A DNA stretch of 64,000 nucleotides. It comes from Microbulbifer donghaiensis. Its GTDB lineage: Bacteria; Pseudomonadota; Gammaproteobacteria; Pseudomonadales; Cellvibrionaceae. Of this stretch, positions 17,631 to 26,882 are shown piece by piece; the stretch's first letter is position 1, and each line of letters begins with the position of its first letter. The stretch is from the NCBI RefSeq assembly GCF_900129095.1, contig NZ_FQVA01000009.1:1-64000 (forward strand), given 5' to 3'. The position numbers and the translations under genes are program-made. The notes under the pieces were generated by a model. It was not told the origin of the DNA. It saw only the letters and a list, made by a program, of their open reading frames with translations, and made no database searches.

Positions 17631-18526
17631 ACAGGCGCCAATTTCTGATCAAAAGCGGGGGCCTCGTATCCATGGCCCTGGCCTCCTCCCTGCTGCCGGG
17701 CTGCCTGTCCCAGCCGGGTGGAAGCGACAAAAAACTGTTCGAACTGTCCCTGGCCCAGTGGTCCCTGCACCGCCAGCTGAGAAGCGGCGAACTCAAGGTG
17801 CTGGATTTTCCGGTCAAGACGCGCGAGGCGTTCGATATAGGGGCGGTGGAGTACGTCAACCAGTTCTTTATGGACAGGGCAGAGGACCGCCACTTCCTGG
17901 GCGAAATGAAAACCAGGGCCTCCGACAATGGTGTGCAGAGCCTGCTGATTATGGTGGATGCCGAGGGGGACCTGGGAGATCCGGACAGCGCGCTCAGGCA
18001 GCGGGCGGTGGAAAATCACTACAAATGGGTGACGGCGGCCGAGTACCTGGGCTGCCACTCGATCCGCGTAAACGCCTCCGGGCGCGGCAGCCGCGAAGAC
18101 GTGCAGGCGGCCTCGGTGGACGGCCTGCGCCAGCTGTCTCAGTTCGCCCGCGACTACGACATCAATGTGATCGTCGAAAACCACGGCGGCTACTCCTCCG
18201 ACGGCCTGTGGCTGGCGCAGGTGTTGGCGAGCGTGGACCTGCCCAATTGCGGCAGCCTGCCGGACTTCGGCAACTTCGGCGACTACGATCGCTACCTAGG
18301 CGTGCGTCAGTTGATGCCCTACGCGCGCGGCATCAGTGCCAAGAGTTTTGAATTCGATGCGGACGGCAACGAGATCAATACGGATTTCGTGCGCATGTTG
18401 CAGATAATTCGCGATGCCGGTTATCAAGGGCATATTGGTATCGAATTCGAAGGCGAGGGCGACGAGGACCTGGGTGTCCTGGCGACGAAAAAACTGCTGC
18501 AGAAAGCGGAGCGACTGCTGGTATGA
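17627..18526 (+). CDS. Tat-exported sugar isomerase/epimerase-type TIM barrel protein
   Basis: This 299-residue protein starts MNRRQFLIKSGG, a clear twin-arginine motif, and its hydrophobic stretch ends in LLPGC, a possible lipobox. It is therefore exported folded and perhaps lipidated. The mature part is a xylose-isomerase-like TIM barrel with IVENHGG (about 184-190) and GIEFEGEGDED near the end. Together with the DUF1080 and GMC proteins it would work in the periplasm, unlike the signal-less isomerase at 13179. Its start overlaps the tatA stop by four bases. Confidence 0.87.
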   Translation: MNRRQFLIKSGGLVSMALASSLLPGCLSQPGGSDKKLFELSLAQWSLHRQLRSGELKVLDFPVKTREAFDIGAVEYVNQFFMDRAEDRHFLGEMKTRASDNGVQSLLIMVDAEGDLGDPDSALRQRAVENHYKWVTAAEYLGCHSIRVNASGRGSREDVQAASVDGLRQLSQFARDYDINVIVENHGGYSSDGLWLAQVLASVDLPNCGSLPDFGNFGDYDRYLGVRQLMPYARGISAKSFEFDADGNEINTDFVRMLQIIRDAGYQGHIGIEFEGEGDEDLGVLATKKLLQKAERLLV

Positions 18527-18585
18527 GCGGACTTTTCCAATCCTTTATCGGTGTACTGCAGACGCTATAAAAATTTTCCGAAAGA

Positions 18586-18599
18586 TGTAACCGGTTACA
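18586..18599. promoter_or_regulatory. LacI-family operator 2
   Basis: This second exact TGTAACCGGTTACA lies 66 bases before the GMC oxidoreductase start, after the end of the 17627 gene. It should give the GMC-small subunit transcription unit its own control by the island's LacI-type regulator. Confidence 0.85.
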
Positions 18600-18664
18600 G
18601 CGACCCGGTCATGCGCGGGCGGGGTCGCAAAAAAATAATGAAGCGGCGCAACGGGAGAAATGTG

Positions 18665-20464
18665 ATGTCGAGTGAACAGTTCAACAACAAAAAAGAGTAC
18701 GACGCGCTGATCGTCGGCTCCGGTGCCGGCGGCGGTATGGCCGCTTATGTGCTCGCTACCGCCGGCCTCAAGGTGCTGATGCTGGAGGCGGGGCGCTCCT
18801 ATGACCCGGTCAAGGAGACGCCGATGTTCAATTTGCCCAAGGACGCGCCGCTGCGCGGCGGCAGCACGCCGGACAAGCCCTTCGGTTTTTACGATGCCAC
18901 CGTGGATGGCGGCTGGCAGGTGCCCGGCGAACCCTACACCCAGGGCTCGGAGGAACACGGACGGAAATTCGATTGGTGGCGCGCGCGTATGCTCGGCGGG
19001 CGCACCAACCACTGGGGGCGCATTTCCCTGCGCATGGGCGAATATGATTTCAAACCCTATTCCCGCGATGGACTGGGTTTCGATTGGCCGATCGGCTACG
19101 AAGACCTGGCCCCTTACTACGACAAGACAGAAATGCTGATCGGTGTCTACGGCACCAACGAGGGCCTCGAAAATACTCCCGACTCGTCCGACGGTGTACT
19201 GCTGCCGCCGCCCAAACCGCGTGCCTACGAGCTGCTGGCAAAAAAAGCCTGCGAAAAACTCGAAATCCCGGTAATTCCCTCGCACCTGGCGATCCTCAGC
19301 GAGCGCCTGGATCACGAAAATATTCCGCAGAAATTGTTTCCGGATAACAAGCTTGCACAGGAGGTCACCCGCCAGTCGATGCAGTCCCGCGCTGCCTGCT
19401 TCTGGGCCACCCACTGCGGGCGCGGCTGCTCCATCAAGGCCAATTTCCAGTCGACTACCGTGCTGCTGCCGCCGGCCCTGGCCACCGGCAACCTGGACAT
19501 CATTACCGATGCGATGGTGCGCGAGGTCACTGTCGACAAGAAGGGCCGCGCGAGCGGAGTCCTCTACATCGACAAGAACACCCGTCGCGAGGAGTACGCC
19601 ACTGCGCGCGTCGTTGTGGTCGCGGCCAGCGCCGCCGAGACCTCGCGCATCCTGCTGAATTCCAAGAGCCCGCTCTTTCCCGACGGGCTGGCCAACGGCA
19701 GCGGTGTAGTGGGCAAGTACCTGATGGATACCGTGGGCGCCGGCGTCAGCGGGCAGATACCGGCGCTGGAAAACCTGCCGCCGCACAACGAAGACGGCGC
19801 TTCGGCCATGCATATGTATATGCCCTGGTGGAAGTACAAGGAGCAGTTGCGCGGCGAGCTGAATTTCGCGCGCGGCTACCACATCGAATTCGGCGGCGGC
19901 CGCAGCATGCCCGGCGCCGGCGCCTTCGGCGGCATGGGCGACTTTACCGGCGGCGCCTACGGCAAGGACTTCAAGGAGGCCTGCCGCCGCTATTACGGCT
20001 CCTTTGTGTGGTTCGACGGCCGCGGGGAAATGATCCCGAATGAAGACTCCTATTGCGAAATCGACAAGGACAAAGTCGACCAGTGGGGCATACCGGTGTT
20101 GAAGTTCCACTGGAAGTGGAGCGAGCAGGAGTTGAATCAGGCCGCGCACATGCACAAGACCTTTGCCGAGATTATCGAGGCCATGGGCGGCAAGACGACT
20201 TCGCCGGTGCACAGCGACGGTGCCAAGGCAATCATCAACGGCGGGGCGATTATTCACGAGGTGGGCACTGCGCGCATGGGGTCCAGCCCCAGGGATTCGG
20301 TGCTCAATCCCTACTGCCAAGCCTGGGAAGTGCCCAATTTGTTTGTCACCGATGGTGCGCCCTTTGTCTCCAACGCAGACAAAAACCCGACCCTGACCAT
20401 CATGGCACTCGCCTGGCGCACCTGCGACTACATCGTGGACCAGCTGAAGCAGAGGAGTATCTGA
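18665..20464 (+). CDS. GMC-family FAD sugar oxidoreductase, large subunit
   Basis: This 599-residue flavoprotein has the FAD-binding loop ALIVGSGAGGGMAAYVL with a glutamate 20 residues later (LEAG), GGRTNHWG, the conserved HEVGTARMG segment with the active-site histidine, and NPTLTIMALAWR at the C-terminus. It has no signal peptide of its own; it is followed one base later by a Tat-signalled small subunit. Large-plus-small pairs of this type include periplasmic gluconate/sorbitol and glucoside 3-dehydrogenases, where the small subunit carries the large one through Tat. The ATG at 18665 was chosen over earlier in-frame starts that would overlap operator 2. No cytochrome c partner gene is adjacent. 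Confidence 0.9.
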   Translation: MSSEQFNNKKEYDALIVGSGAGGGMAAYVLATAGLKVLMLEAGRSYDPVKETPMFNLPKDAPLRGGSTPDKPFGFYDATVDGGWQVPGEPYTQGSEEHGRKFDWWRARMLGGRTNHWGRISLRMGEYDFKPYSRDGLGFDWPIGYEDLAPYYDKTEMLIGVYGTNEGLENTPDSSDGVLLPPPKPRAYELLAKKACEKLEIPVIPSHLAILSERLDHENIPQKLFPDNKLAQEVTRQSMQSRAACFWATHCGRGCSIKANFQSTTVLLPPALATGNLDIITDAMVREVTVDKKGRASGVLYIDKNTRREEYATARVVVVAASAAETSRILLNSKSPLFPDGLANGSGVVGKYLMDTVGAGVSGQIPALENLPPHNEDGASAMHMYMPWWKYKEQLRGELNFARGYHIEFGGGRSMPGAGAFGGMGDFTGGAYGKDFKEACRRYYGSFVWFDGRGEMIPNEDSYCEIDKDKVDQWGIPVLKFHWKWSEQELNQAAHMHKTFAEIIEAMGGKTTSPVHSDGAKAIINGGAIIHEVGTARMGSSPRDSVLNPYCQAWEVPNLFVTDGAPFVSNADKNPTLTIMALAWRTCDYIVDQLKQRSI

Positions 20465-20465
20465 C

Positions 20466-21161
20466 GTGAGCGACGAAAAACTGAACCTGAGCCGCCGTAA
20501 CGCCCTGCGCATCATCGCCACCACCGCCGCCTCAGTGCCGGTGATCGGCTGCGCGGAAAAAGTGGCCGAGAAGACGGTGGAGAAGGCGGCGAAACCCGCT
20601 CCGGTGGAGGCGCCGCGCAATCCGGAACCGGCGGTGAAGAAGACCCCACTGCGCTCGCCCACGGACCCGGACCTGTTGAACCCGACAATTCACTGGGATT
20701 TCGTACTGGAAGAAGGGGAACTGGTGACCCTGGCGGCCCTGTGCGACGTGATCATTCCCGCAGACGAAATTTCGCCGAGCGCCTCCGCGGTGGGTGCCCA
20801 TCACTATATCAACGAATATGTGAGTGCACCCTACGACAACAACAAGGCGGACCTGATCACCGTGCGCGGCGGCGTTGTCTGGCTCGACAGCGAATCCAAC
20901 CGGCGCTTCCAGCGGCCCTTTACCGAGCTGGACGGCTCGCAGAAAACCGCCATCTGCGACGACATCAAGTGGGAGAAAACCGCCAAGGCGGAATTCAAGG
21001 CCGGGGCCCGCTTTTTTGCCAAGGTGCGCAACCTGACCGCCACCGCCTTCTACACCACCGAGCAGGGTATGGCGGATATCGGCTATGTGGGCAACAAGCC
21101 CACGGCGGTTTTCGCCGGCCCACCACCGGAAGTGCTGGCGCGCCTCGGCCTGGAGGGGTGA
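20466..21161 (+). CDS. gluconate 2-dehydrogenase subunit 3-type small subunit (Tat, lipobox)
   Basis: This 231-residue protein begins with NLSRRNALRII, a twin-arginine motif, and a hydrophobic stretch ending VIGC, a possible lipidation site. A linker rich in K, E and P precedes the subunit-3 domain (LVTLAALCDVIIPADE, about residues 85-100). By analogy with glucoside 3-dehydrogenases, it is probably the hitch-hiker subunit that exports and anchors the GMC protein encoded one base upstream. GTG start with an AGGAG site inside the end of the GMC gene. Confidence 0.88.
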   Translation: MSDEKLNLSRRNALRIIATTAASVPVIGCAEKVAEKTVEKAAKPAPVEAPRNPEPAVKKTPLRSPTDPDLLNPTIHWDFVLEEGELVTLAALCDVIIPADEISPSASAVGAHHYINEYVSAPYDNNKADLITVRGGVVWLDSESNRRFQRPFTELDGSQKTAICDDIKWEKTAKAEFKAGARFFAKVRNLTATAFYTTEQGMADIGYVGNKPTAVFAGPPPEVLARLGLEG

Positions 21162-21337
21162 GCCAAACAAGTATTTAAGGTGCCGGCAAGGAGGTGGGCC
21201 ATGTGATAGAGCAAGGTAGTTGAGCGAGGTAGTAGAGAAGTATCCGACAGAAATAAATAACGAGGCATTTCCGGTTAGGGTCAGTATTTAGGGAGTACGG
21301 AAAGCCGAGACCATAAAGAAATGTGGAGAAAAGGATA

Positions 21338-24100
21338 ATGAAAAAGAGAAGATTTCCCGGAAGTAACTATTATTCGGAAGTCCTGCGGACCTCTGCCAGT
21401 GCGCTGGTCCTGTTCGGTGCAATAGGCGCGGCGCAAGCGCAAACCGATGTGGGAGAGAGCGATGCAGACAGCGAGGCCGTGGAGGAGATAGAGGTTATTG
21501 GTATCCGCCGGAGTATGGAGCAGAACCTCGATGTCAAGCGGCTTTCCAACGCGGTAATGGATTCGATCACTGCGGAGGATATCGGCAAATTCCCCGATAA
21601 AAACGTCGCGGATTCCCTGCAGCGAGTACCGGGCGTGTCGATTGTGCGCAGCGGCGGCGAGGGTGCCCGCGTCAGTATCCGCGGTACCTCCTCGGAACTA
21701 ACATTTACCCAGCTGAATGGCAACTATATTGCGTCCTCCGCCGGCGAGCCGGCGCGCTCCTTCGCCTACACGCTGCTGCCTTCGGCGATGATCGCCCGCG
21801 CCGATGTCTACAAGAGCCCGGAAGCCAAGATTGACGAGGGCGGCATCGGCGGCACCGTTATCCTGCATACCCGCAAGCCCCTGGATATGGACGCGGGCGA
21901 GGGTATTATTTCTCTTGAGTCCACCTACGCAGATGTTACTGAGAAGCACGAGCCACAGTTCACCGGCGTCTACTCTTGGAAGAACGCCGCGGAAGACTTC
22001 GGCGTACTGATCGGCTATTCCAAACAGGACCGGCAGAATCGCACTATCAGCACCTCGGTCGAGAACTGGGGCTGGCAGGGTGACCAGTCCCCGGTGGAAG
22101 GTGTAGAAGCCCGTGGGCCCATGGTGGACACCGATGGCAACGAGTACCGCGATTTCTACGCACCGCGCGCGGTGGTGGGCAGTGTGTTTGAACAGGAGCG
22201 GACCCGCGACGGCCTGCAGCTGACCACCCAGTGGAAGCCCACGGAGCAGCTCGAGTTGGGCCTCAACTATTTCCGCTTTGAACTGGGCGGCGACTCTGAA
22301 AATTACCGCCTGGTATTCCCTGAGTGGAACTATGGCAACGCCATAGCGCCGGGCAGCCTGAAGTTCGACGGGGACGGGGACACATTGCTGGGTATCGGCA
22401 TGGTCGACAACGGCCAGGCGGAACTGAATTCGCCCCAGGTGGCCGGCAACTACACCCGCGCAGAGTACTCGTCCGACACCCTGGACTTCAGCGCAATCTA
22501 CCGCGGAGAAAGCTACACAGCCAAGTTCGTGATGGGAAATACCCAGGCGGAAGGCGGCCCTTCGGAGAGCTATTTTGCTTCGGTCAACGCCCGCTTCGGC
22601 ACGGTAAAGGACTGGAGCTGGGATCTGAGCAGCGGCACCGCGGAAATTAATTCCAGCGCCGATCTCGGTGATCCCGCTACCTACCCGCTGTACGACTGGT
22701 TCTCTTCCAGCTGGGCCAGCAGCGAGGACGAGGAGGCCTATTACCAGTTCGATCTCAATAAGGATGTGGACCTGGCCTGGTTCCACAGCGTCGATGTCGG
22801 GGTCAAGTACCGCGACCACGAAATCAACCGGCGCATCACCAATATGTACTGGGACGACGACAACCCGCCGTGCCCGACGATCAACTGGGGCGGTGAACCC
22901 GGCGCCTGCTATCCCTGGTGGCCGAGCAACTCCTTCCACACGGACCCGAACAGCGTACCGGATACCGCGGATATTCTTTCAGGGAAACCCCTCGACAATA
23001 TTATCGGTGGCGTAAAGGTGCCGCAGTTCTCCCACCTGGAGTTCGGTCGCCTGAGATCTTATCTCAATGAGACCTTCGGCGATCCAACGGTGACGGTCGA
23101 GCAGAATCAGGTCTACCGCATTGGCGAGGAGATCACCGCAGGGTACCTGCAGGGCAATTTCTCCCACGAGAACCTGCGCGGGAACATCGGTGTGCGCGTC
23201 GTGGAGACCGCCCAGTATGCGCGCACCTTCGACTACATAGACACCGGCTTCCAGGCCGAGGCCAATGTGCGCGACACCAGCTACACGGATGTGCTGCCCA
23301 GCTTCAACCTCACCTGGGAGATCACCGACGACCTGCTGCTGCGCACCGCGGCGGCCAAGGTGGTATCCCGCGTGCAGTACAACGACCTGGGGGGGTCCGA
23401 AATCATCTTCGCGCCTCTGCCCGGATCCACCGTCAGCCAGGGTTTTGGCGGCAACTCCGAGCTTGAGCCCTTCGAAGCCGACCAGTTTGATATCGGGCTC
23501 GAGTGGTACTACGGTGACGCCTCCGCCGCTGGCTTCACGCTGTTCAACAAGGATGTTGCGTCCTTCGTGATCAATGGCCGCTCCCTGGTGACGCGCACTA
23601 TCGGCGGTGTAGAGCGGCAGGTGGATATGGTCATGCCGGTCAACGGCACCGATGCTACGGCCCAGGGCGTCGAGCTGTTTGTTCAGCACGCGTTCGACAA
23701 CGGCTTCGGTGTTCTCGCCAACTACACCTATACCGATACCGAGCTGGCGGAAATCGATATGGACGGCGTCAAGACCAAGACCGAAATCGCCGGCACCTCG
23801 AAGGACCAGTACAACCTGTCGGTCTACTACGAGAACGATGTTTTCAGCGTGCGCGCCTCGTACAACTACCGCGGCGAGTACGCCGATGGTTTCAACAACG
23901 GCATGAACACCTTTACCGACGCCTATGACCAGGTGGACGTGAATGCCTCCTACCAGGTGATGGACAATCTGGTATTGAACGCATCGGTGGTCAACCTGAC
24001 CGAGGAGAAGGTCGATCAGTACTGGGGTGAGAAGAACCGCGTCTGGGGTTCCTACTACTCCGGGCGCCGTGCCTACCTGGGCCTTACCTACAGCTTCTGA
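21338..24100 (+). CDS. TonB-dependent receptor
   Basis: This 920-residue outer-membrane receptor has a signal peptide (about 1-34), the segment EEIEVIGIRRSMEQ near residue 50-65, a plug domain (ADSLQRVPGVSIVRSGGEG, VSIRG) and a beta-barrel ending in aromatic GLTYSF. It belongs to the large receptors of the TIGR01782 type common in Xanthomonas, Caulobacter and marine polysaccharide degraders, which import oligosaccharides. The ATG at 21338 is preceded by GGAG and AAGG. It lies 176 bases after the GMC pair without an operator copy of its own, so it may be cotranscribed with it. It would bring the glycan substrate into the periplasm. Confidence 0.94.
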   Translation: MKKRRFPGSNYYSEVLRTSASALVLFGAIGAAQAQTDVGESDADSEAVEEIEVIGIRRSMEQNLDVKRLSNAVMDSITAEDIGKFPDKNVADSLQRVPGVSIVRSGGEGARVSIRGTSSELTFTQLNGNYIASSAGEPARSFAYTLLPSAMIARADVYKSPEAKIDEGGIGGTVILHTRKPLDMDAGEGIISLESTYADVTEKHEPQFTGVYSWKNAAEDFGVLIGYSKQDRQNRTISTSVENWGWQGDQSPVEGVEARGPMVDTDGNEYRDFYAPRAVVGSVFEQERTRDGLQLTTQWKPTEQLELGLNYFRFELGGDSENYRLVFPEWNYGNAIAPGSLKFDGDGDTLLGIGMVDNGQAELNSPQVAGNYTRAEYSSDTLDFSAIYRGESYTAKFVMGNTQAEGGPSESYFASVNARFGTVKDWSWDLSSGTAEINSSADLGDPATYPLYDWFSSSWASSEDEEAYYQFDLNKDVDLAWFHSVDVGVKYRDHEINRRITNMYWDDDNPPCPTINWGGEPGACYPWWPSNSFHTDPNSVPDTADILSGKPLDNIIGGVKVPQFSHLEFGRLRSYLNETFGDPTVTVEQNQVYRIGEEITAGYLQGNFSHENLRGNIGVRVVETAQYARTFDYIDTGFQAEANVRDTSYTDVLPSFNLTWEITDDLLLRTAAAKVVSRVQYNDLGGSEIIFAPLPGSTVSQGFGGNSELEPFEADQFDIGLEWYYGDASAAGFTLFNKDVASFVINGRSLVTRTIGGVERQVDMVMPVNGTDATAQGVELFVQHAFDNGFGVLANYTYTDTELAEIDMDGVKTKTEIAGTSKDQYNLSVYYENDVFSVRASYNYRGEYADGFNNGMNTFTDAYDQVDVNASYQVMDNLVLNASVVNLTEEKVDQYWGEKNRVWGSYYSGRRAYLGLTYSF

Positions 24101-24119
24101 TCTCAGAGGCAACGGCCAG

Positions 24120-24149
24120 TGGTGGGGCGGGAGCGAATCCCGCACCCAC
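24120..24149. other. intergenic hairpin after the TonB receptor gene
   Basis: GGTGGGGCGGGA and TCCCGCACCCACC form a strong stem around GCGAA. There is no T-run, so it more likely protects or attenuates the mRNA than terminates it. It would hide the ATG at 24151. Confidence 0.5.
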
Positions 24150-24198
24150 CATGGAATTCTCCGGCAGCTTGGCTGCACATCTTTCAGAGGCGAATCCG

Positions 24199-25110
24199 TT
24201 GAAAGAGGATATCTATTTTCTGGGGATCGACGGCGGCGGCAGCCATTGCCGCGCGCGGCTCGAAAGTGCCGACGGTCGCCTGCTCGGTCGCGGCTTCGGC
24301 GGTCCGGCCAACCCCTGTTACGGGCTGGACCTGGCCATGCGTTCTATCGAAAAGGCCGCCGCCGCGGCGCTGGCCGACGCGGGCCTGCCCCCCGGGCTGA
24401 TGGACCGGCTGCGCGTGGGCGCCGGCGTCGCCGGCCTGCACCTGCCCCGCTATAGGGACGCCATGTGCAATGCGTCGCACCCCTTCGAGCAGCTGGTATT
24501 GACGGACGATCTCCATATCGCCTGTCTCGGCGCCCACGGCGGTGGGGACGGCGCCGTGATCATCGTCGGCACCGGCTTCAGTGCACTTTCTGTGGTTGAT
24601 GGTGTTGCTCACACCATCGGCGCCCACGGCTTCATGATGGGGGAGGCCTGCAGCGGCGCGCATATCGGCTTCGCCGCCGTGAACGCCGCGCTGCTGGCCT
24701 ACGACAGGCTGGGTCAGGAGACCCTGCTCGCGGAACTGCTGGGGCGGGAGCTGGGCGGCGAGGGCCTGATGCTCGCCAACGCCCTGGCCGGTGCCACCGC
24801 CGACCGCTATGCGGCCCTGGCCCCTGTGGTGTTCGAGGCGGCAGAGCGGGGCGATGCGGTGGCCGGACGGATACTGCGAGAGGCCGCCGCCTTTATCGAC
24901 CGAGTGGCGCAACGCCTGTTGGAGCGGGATCCGCCGCGGCTGTCGCTGGTGGGCGGCATCGCCGAGCGGATAGTGCCCTGGCTGGCGCCGGATATCGCCG
25001 CGCGGTTGCTGCCGGCCGAGGCACCGGCGGAAGTTGGCGCTATCCACCTGGCCCGGGAGGGCATAGCCCCCGCGCCGACATCCATTCCGGAAACAGGTAT
25101 TTCATCGTGA
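24199..25110 (+). CDS. BadF/BadG-type ATPase, GlcNAc-kinase-like
   Basis: This 303-residue member of the ASKHA sugar-kinase fold has the N-terminal phosphate loop FLGIDGGGSHCRARL and the second ATP motif IIVGTGFSALSV (about residues 115-126). Relatives are N-acetylglucosamine kinases and 2-hydroxyacyl-CoA dehydratase activators; no dehydratase is nearby, so a sugar kinase is favoured. The TTG at 24199 fits the family N-terminus and has AGAGG in front. An in-frame ATG at 24151 sits against a strong hairpin and is less likely. The end overlaps the glycosylasparaginase start by four bases (GTGA). Confidence 0.85.
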   Translation: MKEDIYFLGIDGGGSHCRARLESADGRLLGRGFGGPANPCYGLDLAMRSIEKAAAAALADAGLPPGLMDRLRVGAGVAGLHLPRYRDAMCNASHPFEQLVLTDDLHIACLGAHGGGDGAVIIVGTGFSALSVVDGVAHTIGAHGFMMGEACSGAHIGFAAVNAALLAYDRLGQETLLAELLGRELGGEGLMLANALAGATADRYAALAPVVFEAAERGDAVAGRILREAAAFIDRVAQRLLERDPPRLSLVGGIAERIVPWLAPDIAARLLPAEAPAEVGAIHLAREGIAPAPTSIPETGISS

Positions 25111-26075
25111 ACAGCAAGAGACAATTCCTAAAATATTCCCTGTTGGGTGGCCTGCTCGCGCAGGCCGCTGTGCCGCTGCAGGCCATGAGTCGGCGCCGGG
25201 CGCAAGCCAACCGGCCCATCGTCATCTCCACCTGGAACCACGGCGGCCCCGCCAACGAGGCCGCCTGGGAGCTGCTGTCTCGCGGCGGCCGCGCACTGGA
25301 TGCGGTAGAGGCCGGGGCGCGGGTGCCTGAAGCGGATCCTGCGGTTACTACCGTCGGATACGGCGGTTTCCCGGATAGGGAGGGCAAGGTGACCCTGGAT
25401 GCCTGCATTATGGATGAGAAGCAGAACTGCGGTTCCGTGGCCTTCCTGCAGGATATCCGCCATCCGATATCCGTCGCGCGCAAGGTCATGGAGGAGACGC
25501 CCCATGTGATGCTGGTGGGCGAAGGCGCGCGGCGCTTCGCCCTCGAGCAGGGCTTCCAGCCGGAAAACCTGCTGACGCCCAGGGCCGAAGCCGCCTGGCG
25601 GGACTGGCTGCGGGAGGGGCGCTACCAGCCGGTGATCAATATCGAGAATCACGACACCATCGGCATACTGGCCCTGGACAGCGCCGGCGACCTGTCCGGC
25701 GCCTGCACCACCAGCGGCGCGGCCTTCAAGATGCATGGACGGGTAGGGGATTCGCCGATCATCGGTGCCGGCCTCTACGTCGACAACGAGGTGGGCGCGG
25801 CCACGGCCACCGGCATGGGCGAGCTGATGATCAAGACCGTCGGTTGCCACCAGGTGGTTGAACTGATGCGCCACGGTTACACGCCGGAAGAGGCCTGCCG
25901 CGAAGCGGTGGAGCGCATAGCGCGCAAGCTGCCCGACTACCGCCAGTTCCAGGTGGGCTTCCTGGCCCTGGACAAGGCCGGCAACTACGGCTCCCACTGC
26001 ATTCAGCCGGGCTTTAACTTCGCGGTCCGCGACCAGCGCGGTGCTCGGATGATCGATGCCGGGAGCAAGCTGTGA
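25107..26075 (+). CDS. N4-(beta-N-acetylglucosaminyl)-L-asparaginase (glycosylasparaginase), exported
   Basis: The enzyme cleaves GlcNAc-asparagine, the linkage stub of N-linked glycans, to GlcNAc (via glucosaminylamine) and aspartate. This 322-residue Ntn hydrolase has the self-cleavage and catalytic motif HDTIG, with nucleophile Thr184. STWNHGGPAN (about 41-50) and NCGSVAFL are also family segments. The N-terminus KRQFLKYSLLGGLLAQAA is a Tat-like signal with KR in place of RR, so it is probably periplasmic, as in related bacteria. It is overlapped by the kinase gene upstream and cutC downstream, both by four bases, so all three are one translational unit. Confidence 0.92.
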   Translation: MNSKRQFLKYSLLGGLLAQAAVPLQAMSRRRAQANRPIVISTWNHGGPANEAAWELLSRGGRALDAVEAGARVPEADPAVTTVGYGGFPDREGKVTLDACIMDEKQNCGSVAFLQDIRHPISVARKVMEETPHVMLVGEGARRFALEQGFQPENLLTPRAEAAWRDWLREGRYQPVINIENHDTIGILALDSAGDLSGACTTSGAAFKMHGRVGDSPIIGAGLYVDNEVGAATATGMGELMIKTVGCHQVVELMRHGYTPEEACREAVERIARKLPDYRQFQVGFLALDKAGNYGSHCIQPGFNFAVRDQRGARMIDAGSKL

Positions 26076-26815
26076 CCCTTCTGCTGGAAATCTGTATCGA
26101 CTGCGACCACATGCCAAGCCTGCGTCGCTCGGTGACCAATGCGCTGGCCGGCGGCGCCGAGCGCATAGAGCTGTGCAGCGCGATCGCGCTCGATGGCCTG
26201 ACGCCGACGGCGGAACAGATTCGCGCGGCGCGCGATATTTTCGGCCGCCGCGCCGGGGTGCTGGCGATGATACGCCCGCGCGCCGGCGACTTCTGCTACC
26301 GGCTGAGTGAAATCGAGCGGATGGCCGAACAGATTGCGATGGCGGCCGATGCCGGTGCCGGCGGTGTGGTCCTGGGCGCGCTGCGGGGCAGGGCGCTGGA
26401 CCTGGAGGCGCTGGACGAGCTGCTGCCGGTCATCCGCGGGCACCAACTCAGTGTGACCTTTCACCGGGCATTTGATGAGTTGGCGGATAAAGAATTGGCG
26501 ATCGAACAGCTGGTCGAACGGGGTGTCGAGCGGGTGCTGACCGCCGGCGCGCCGCTGGCCGAGCGCGGTGCCGCAGCGGATGCGGTGGAGAGGATTAACC
26601 GCACCCTAGCCGCCGCACGGGGACGCATTGAGGTGGTCGTGGGCGGCGGTATCAGCTGCGCGAATATTCTGCCGCTAATGGAAAAGTTGGTCCCCGCGGA
26701 TACCCCCCTGTCGCTACATAGCCATTCCGGCCTCCACACCGGGGGCCTTGCCGATATAGGCCTGATCAGAGAGATGCTCAGGAGCATACGCAGCTTCCGG
26801 ATGCGCGCAGTGTAA
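26072..26815 (+). CDS. cutC: CutC-family TIM barrel protein
   Basis: This 247-residue CutC-family protein shows LLEICIDCDHM at the start, AERIELCSAIALDGLTPT, MIRPRAGDFCY, FHRAFDE and HSHSGLHTGGL. CutC was named for copper tolerance in E. coli, but its biochemical role is not settled. Here its start overlaps the stop of the glycosylasparaginase gene and it shares a transcript with a GlcNAc-kinase-like gene, with no copper gene near, which argues for a carbohydrate-related role. GTG start. Confidence 0.92.
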   Translation: MTLLLEICIDCDHMPSLRRSVTNALAGGAERIELCSAIALDGLTPTAEQIRAARDIFGRRAGVLAMIRPRAGDFCYRLSEIERMAEQIAMAADAGAGGVVLGALRGRALDLEALDELLPVIRGHQLSVTFHRAFDELADKELAIEQLVERGVERVLTAGAPLAERGAAADAVERINRTLAAARGRIEVVVGGGISCANILPLMEKLVPADTPLSLHSHSGLHTGGLADIGLIREMLRSIRSFRMRAV

Positions 26816-26882
26816 AAACGAGTCGGGGATGTGCAAACGCATCACGATGGCGGGTTGTTTGAAAGATGTTCCAGGAGGAAAA

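Noticed and set aside
18545-20662. 705-codon open frame on the minus strand
   Set aside because: It lies antisense to the GMC oxidoreductase and the start of its small subunit, which have clear motifs and ribosome sites. High G+C leaves such frames open by chance; the product has no recognisable domain.
21698-24178. Two long minus-strand frames (413 and 399 codons)
   Set aside because: Both are shadows of the TonB-dependent receptor gene.
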